Shown here piece after piece: positions 13,566 through 15,756 of a DNA stretch of 15,756 nt. Made by a program: the position numbers and the translations under genes. The number at the start of each line of letters is the position of its first letter. Position 1 is the stretch's first letter. The notes beneath the pieces are model-generated. The model did not search any database and was not told where the DNA came from. It was given only the letters and a program-made list of their open reading frames with translations. This DNA comes from Sulfurimonadaceae bacterium (GTDB lineage Bacteria > Campylobacterota > Campylobacteria > Campylobacterales > Sulfurimonadaceae), in contig JAUWRZ010000009.1 in NCBI GenBank assembly GCA_030610325.1, positions 1-15,756 on the forward strand. The letters run 5' to 3'.

Positions 13566-14060
13566 ATGAGAAAAGAGTATGCCGAGTTCTTGCAGCTGTT
13601 TCATCCTCAGCCAGGTTATAAGGTCCAGCAGGTCACGACCCATGCTGATGGTCTGACAAAGGTCCTTGCTGACTTTATGCTCCCTTATGATGGTCGCCTG
13701 GCACTCTCGATGTATCCGGGTGAGCATCAGGAGTTCGAAGCATCAGAGTACCTCAAACCTCAGATCGTATCTGACTTCAGCAAGCCTTTTAGAGCCCTTC
13801 CCAGAGATAATGATATCATCGTTCTTGATGATATCCTGCATCGTCATGCATTTCCTGAACGCATCTTAAAAGCCTGCTACACGACGCTGGCAAACACCGG
13901 AGAGGTCATCATCATGGCTCCCAAAGGCGAGATGGATGTCAAGCAGTTACTGGAAGATCTCGAAAACATGGAGTACCGCGCAGGCAACCAGATAGATATC
14001 TTTAAAGACCGAGACCTGATCATGGCTAAAAAGATGCATATGTGGGGTAATGGGCTTTGA
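13566..14060 (+). CDS. Conserved-looking protein with a methyltransferase-like C-terminal half
   Basis: I do not recognise this 164-residue protein as a named family. Residues ~78-120 read RDNDIIVLDDILHRHAFPERILKACYTTLANTGEVIIMAPKG. This is the strand-helix-strand pattern of the post-motif-I part of class I SAM methyltransferases (aspartate at the strand end, loop with His, helix, then a T-G-E-V-I-I turn). The glycine-rich SAM loop expected earlier is not evident: the first 75 residues contain DGRLALSMYPGEHQEFEASEY instead. It may be a degenerate or non-enzymatic relative. It follows the NifX-like gene by 5 nt, has no clear ribosome binding site, and closes the luxS transcription unit. A long hairpin repeat starts 14 nt after its stop. 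Confidence 0.6.
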   Translation: MRKEYAEFLQLFHPQPGYKVQQVTTHADGLTKVLADFMLPYDGRLALSMYPGEHQEFEASEYLKPQIVSDFSKPFRALPRDNDIIVLDDILHRHAFPERILKACYTTLANTGEVIIMAPKGEMDVKQLLEDLENMEYRAGNQIDIFKDRDLIMAKKMHMWGNGL

Positions 14061-14074
14061 GTCTGTGCGTTCCA

Positions 14075-14206
14075 ACACGGGGTCATGGGTTGACTTTTTC
14101 CTTACCTAGCTTGCTCAGGTCGGAAAAAGTAAAGCCTTGACCTCCTGAGGTCTATACAGTTTATAATGAAACGAGCAATTTAAATGAGAGTAAGACCTAT
14201 TCGTCT
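14075..14206 (+). repeat. Hairpin repeat, copy 1 (forward)
   Basis: The copy begins with a 25-bp sequence (14075-14099) found exactly again at 15247-15271. ACTTTTTCC (14093-14101) and GGAAAAAGT (14122-14130) form a perfect 9-bp stem over a 20-nt loop with AGCTTGC at its centre. Similarity to copy 2 continues past GCCTTGACC and GGTCTATAC to ATTCGTCT at 14199-14206. Gene-free sequence spans 14061-14460; this repeat, the segment after it and copy 3 account for nearly all of it. Confidence 0.8.
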
Positions 14207-14344
14207 GAACAGCCTATAAAGTACACTTTTTAGGCATGATAGCACGTGACAATTGCTAGATTTTTAGCGAAGCAAAAAACGACGCTGTGACGATTCCGTG
14301 TTTAGCGCTCCACTGCACTGGGCTTTAGCCCTTGTCACCACTGA
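14207..14344. other. 138-bp structured segment between repeat copies, no gene seen
   Basis: I see no coding sequence here. It holds GGGCT-TT-AGCCC, a TTTTT...GC-GAA-GC...AAAAA hairpin, two GTGAC and one GTCAC. It is bounded by CGTCT on both sides (14202-14206 and 14345-14349), which could mark an inserted element or could be chance. Confidence 0.35.
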
Positions 14345-14367
14345 CGTCTATACAACCAACAATATAC

Positions 14368-14440
14368 GGGTTCAAGGCTTCACTTTTTACTATCTTCGCA
14401 AGCTCGATCAGCAAAAACTGAACCCATGACCCCTGTCACA
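14368..14440 (-). repeat. Hairpin repeat, copy 3 (inverted)
   Basis: Read on the minus strand, 14433-14368 aligns without gaps to copy 1 (14079-14144) at about 52 of 66 bases by hand count. GGGGTCATGGGTT, AGCTTGC, AAAAAGT and AAGCCTTGA are conserved. GGGTTCA (14368-14374) pairs with TGAACCC (14419-14425). It ends 20 nt before the mnmD start, so any mnmD promoter lies in or near it. Confidence 0.7.
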
Positions 14441-14460
14441 TAACTCTAAAAATCCCATAA

Positions 14461-15231
14461 ATGAGTCAATACATGCCCCCATTCAACGACACAACCCACA
14501 CCATGGTCAAAAGTGAGGACAACACTTATACTGCCTTTTCGACTGAGTACAATGAGCACTACCACTCGACTCGTGACGGTGCACTCAAAGAGTCTCTCTA
14601 CAAACATGTCATCCCTTCCTTCTTAACGCAACAGCATAAAGATGAGATCACGATATTGGATATATGTTTCGGACTGGGGTTTAACACACTGGCGACACTC
14701 TACTACCTTCGCAGCAACACTATAAATAAAAAGATCACGATATACTCCCCTGAACTCGATGAAGCATTAGTCAGGTCGTTAAAGGATTTTACCTATCCGG
14801 AGGTCTTTGCACCTTTTATAGAGATCATCAATACGCTTTCGAAAGTGGGTCGATATGAGGATGAGAAGCTGCTGATAGAGCTATATATCGGTGATGCTCG
14901 TCTCTATCTGCAGGAGTGTGACAAACGCTTCGATATCATCTACCAGGATGCGTTCAGTCCGCAGGTCAATCCGATGTTATGGACGATGGAATATTTTGCT
15001 GATATCTCAAGGCTGATAGCTGATGACGGTGTTCTGACGACCTACTCAATAGCACTCAAGACCCGTCTGGCACTCTATGAGAACGGATTTGATATCTATC
15101 TTGCCAGTGGGGAGGATATGCGGGATTCGACTATCGTGTCAAAAACAGTACTTTCCGGATTTAAAAAGGTGGATATGCCGCATAAGATCAGCTGTAATCC
15201 GACTGTCAGACCGCTGAAAGATAAGGGGTGA
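14461..15231 (+). CDS. mnmD: tRNA U34 5-aminomethyl-2-thiouridine methyltransferase (MnmC N-domain type)
   Basis: This SAM-dependent enzyme of the MnmC N-terminal/DUF752 family makes the final methylation of nm5(s2)U to mnm5(s2)U at wobble position 34 of tRNAs for split codon boxes. The 256-residue chain has the SAM loop ILDICFGLGFNTLA (65-78), the acidic strand end YSPELDE, IGDARLYL, and the family signature YQDAFSPQVNPMLW (161-174), followed by LTTYSIALKTRLALYENGF (192-210). It lacks the FAD oxidase domain found C-terminally in E. coli MnmC, so it is the stand-alone MnmD form. No clear ribosome binding site precedes the ATG. Hairpin repeats lie on both sides: copy 3 ends 20 nt before the gene and copy 2 begins 15 nt after it. 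Confidence 0.85.
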   Translation: MSQYMPPFNDTTHTMVKSEDNTYTAFSTEYNEHYHSTRDGALKESLYKHVIPSFLTQQHKDEITILDICFGLGFNTLATLYYLRSNTINKKITIYSPELDEALVRSLKDFTYPEVFAPFIEIINTLSKVGRYEDEKLLIELYIGDARLYLQECDKRFDIIYQDAFSPQVNPMLWTMEYFADISRLIADDGVLTTYSIALKTRLALYENGFDIYLASGEDMRDSTIVSKTVLSGFKKVDMPHKISCNPTVRPLKDKG

Positions 15232-15246
15232 AGAGGGAGCGTCATG

Positions 15247-15421
15247 ACACGGGGTCATGGGTTGACTTTTTTCTTGCCAAGCTTGCGTAGGTCGAAAAAA
15301 GTCGTGTGTCCTGTGCCATTGGTTAGCTCTGGATGAAAGCCTTGACCCCATGAGGTCTATACGGTAAATGATAAAACGAGTGATTTAAATGACAGTAAAA
15401 ATAGATTCGTCTATACAACCA
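15247..15421 (+). repeat. Hairpin repeat, copy 2 (forward)
   Basis: GACTTTTTTC (15264-15273) and GAAAAAAGTC (15294-15303) form a perfect 10-bp stem over a 20-nt loop with AGCTTGC. Outer arms TCATGGG (15255-15261) and CCCATGA (15347-15353) can also pair. Compared with copy 1, about 33 extra bases sit between the inner stem and AAAGCCTTGACC. It lies between the convergent genes mnmD and riboflavin synthase, and it ends with CGTCTATACAACCA (15408-15421), also present at 14345-14358. Confidence 0.8.
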
Positions 15422-15430
15422 TTTCTTCTT

Positions 15431-15756
15431 TTAATAAAGTGAATTGATCTGTTCGACTTCGTTCCAGGAGAGAGAACCTTTTTGATGTCTTAGAAAATGG
15501 GCGATATAGCGGGCAAACATATCGGTCTCGATATTGACGGTCGAACCCTTTTTATACTGACCAAAAAGTGTCTCTTTCATCGTGATGGGGATGATGGTCA
15601 GACGAAAGCTTGTCTCCATGACATCATTGACCGTCAGGCTTACTCCGTCTATTGCGATCGAACCTTTTGGGACGATATAGGGGATGAACTTCTTATCTAC
15701 ATCGATGAAGACATCATAGCTGTTCCCATTGTCTTTGATCCGTGCGACAGTCCCGA
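15431..15756 (-). CDS. ribE: Riboflavin synthase alpha chain, C-terminal part
   Basis: The gene runs off the right edge on the minus strand; its stop codon is at 15431-15433 and about 107 C-terminal residues are visible. Riboflavin synthase dismutates two 6,7-dimethyl-8-ribityllumazine molecules into riboflavin and the pyrimidine precursor, the last step of riboflavin synthesis. The visible part is the second lumazine-binding repeat: ARIKDNG near the edge, PKGSIAIDGVSLTVNDV (the family signature with the conserved G-x-S-L-T), then FRLTIIPITMKETLFG and GSTVNIETDMFARYIAHFL, where the N-x-E-x-D motif is typical. The start and first repeat are outside the window. An ATG inside it (15619) is an internal Met, not the start. 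It converges on mnmD, with hairpin repeat copy 2 between them. Confidence 0.93.
   Translation of the reverse strand, partial: GTVARIKDNGNSYDVFIDVDKKFIPYIVPKGSIAIDGVSLTVNDVMETSFRLTIIPITMKETLFGQYKKGSTVNIETDMFARYIAHFLRHQKGSLSWNEVEQINSLY

Noticed and set aside
14061..14460. CRISPR array or tRNA gene in the gene-free stretch
   Set aside because: The repeats are long, unevenly spaced and in both orientations, with no short regular spacers. No tRNA cloverleaf or TTC-containing T-arm could be assembled.

Overview
The window looks like a chromosomal segment of a free-living Campylobacterota bacterium, of Sulfurovum or Sulfurimonas type. This placement is an inference. It rests on the porCDAB gene order shared with Helicobacter, an rplM-rpsI pair, a secreted alpha-carbonic anhydrase, and TATAAT-type -10 boxes that lack obvious -35 boxes. 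Most genes are housekeeping or central metabolism. I see no transposase, phage gene, CRISPR array, rRNA or tRNA.

Layout. Positions 1-1360 hold the end of a SPOR-domain protein, convergent with a periplasmic amino-acid-type binding protein. Positions 1535-2447 hold rplM-rpsI with a promoter and a terminator. Positions 2480-3284 hold the carbonic anhydrase unit. Positions 3373-5545 hold a peptide/nickel-type binding protein translationally coupled to a HAD phosphatase. Positions 5674-8824 hold the four-subunit pyruvate:ferredoxin oxidoreductase porCDAB, the CO2-fixing pyruvate synthase expected in a reductive-TCA autotroph.

Positions 8918-13261 are the most unusual part: an apparent autoinducer-2 (AI-2) production and processing module. 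It contains a convincing AI-2 kinase (LsrK), a small cupin, an LsrG-like ABM protein, a stand-alone class II aldolase that matches the aldolase half of the RhaD/YuxG-type aldolase-dehydrogenase fusions, and LuxS. The Lsr importer, the LsrR repressor and the LsrF thiolase are not in the window. The layout is two gene pairs converging on each other, with luxS diverging from the aldolase. A 32-bp direct repeat sits on the lsrK start region, and a 9-bp inverted repeat brackets the luxS -10 region.

Positions 13258-14060 are two small genes downstream of luxS, the first overlapping it by ATGA. Positions 14061-15421 carry mnmD (a tRNA wobble-uridine methyltransferase) surrounded by three copies of a long hairpin-forming repeat. 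Two copies begin 14-15 nt after a stop codon in the same orientation; the third is inverted just upstream of mnmD. The window ends inside riboflavin synthase on the minus strand.
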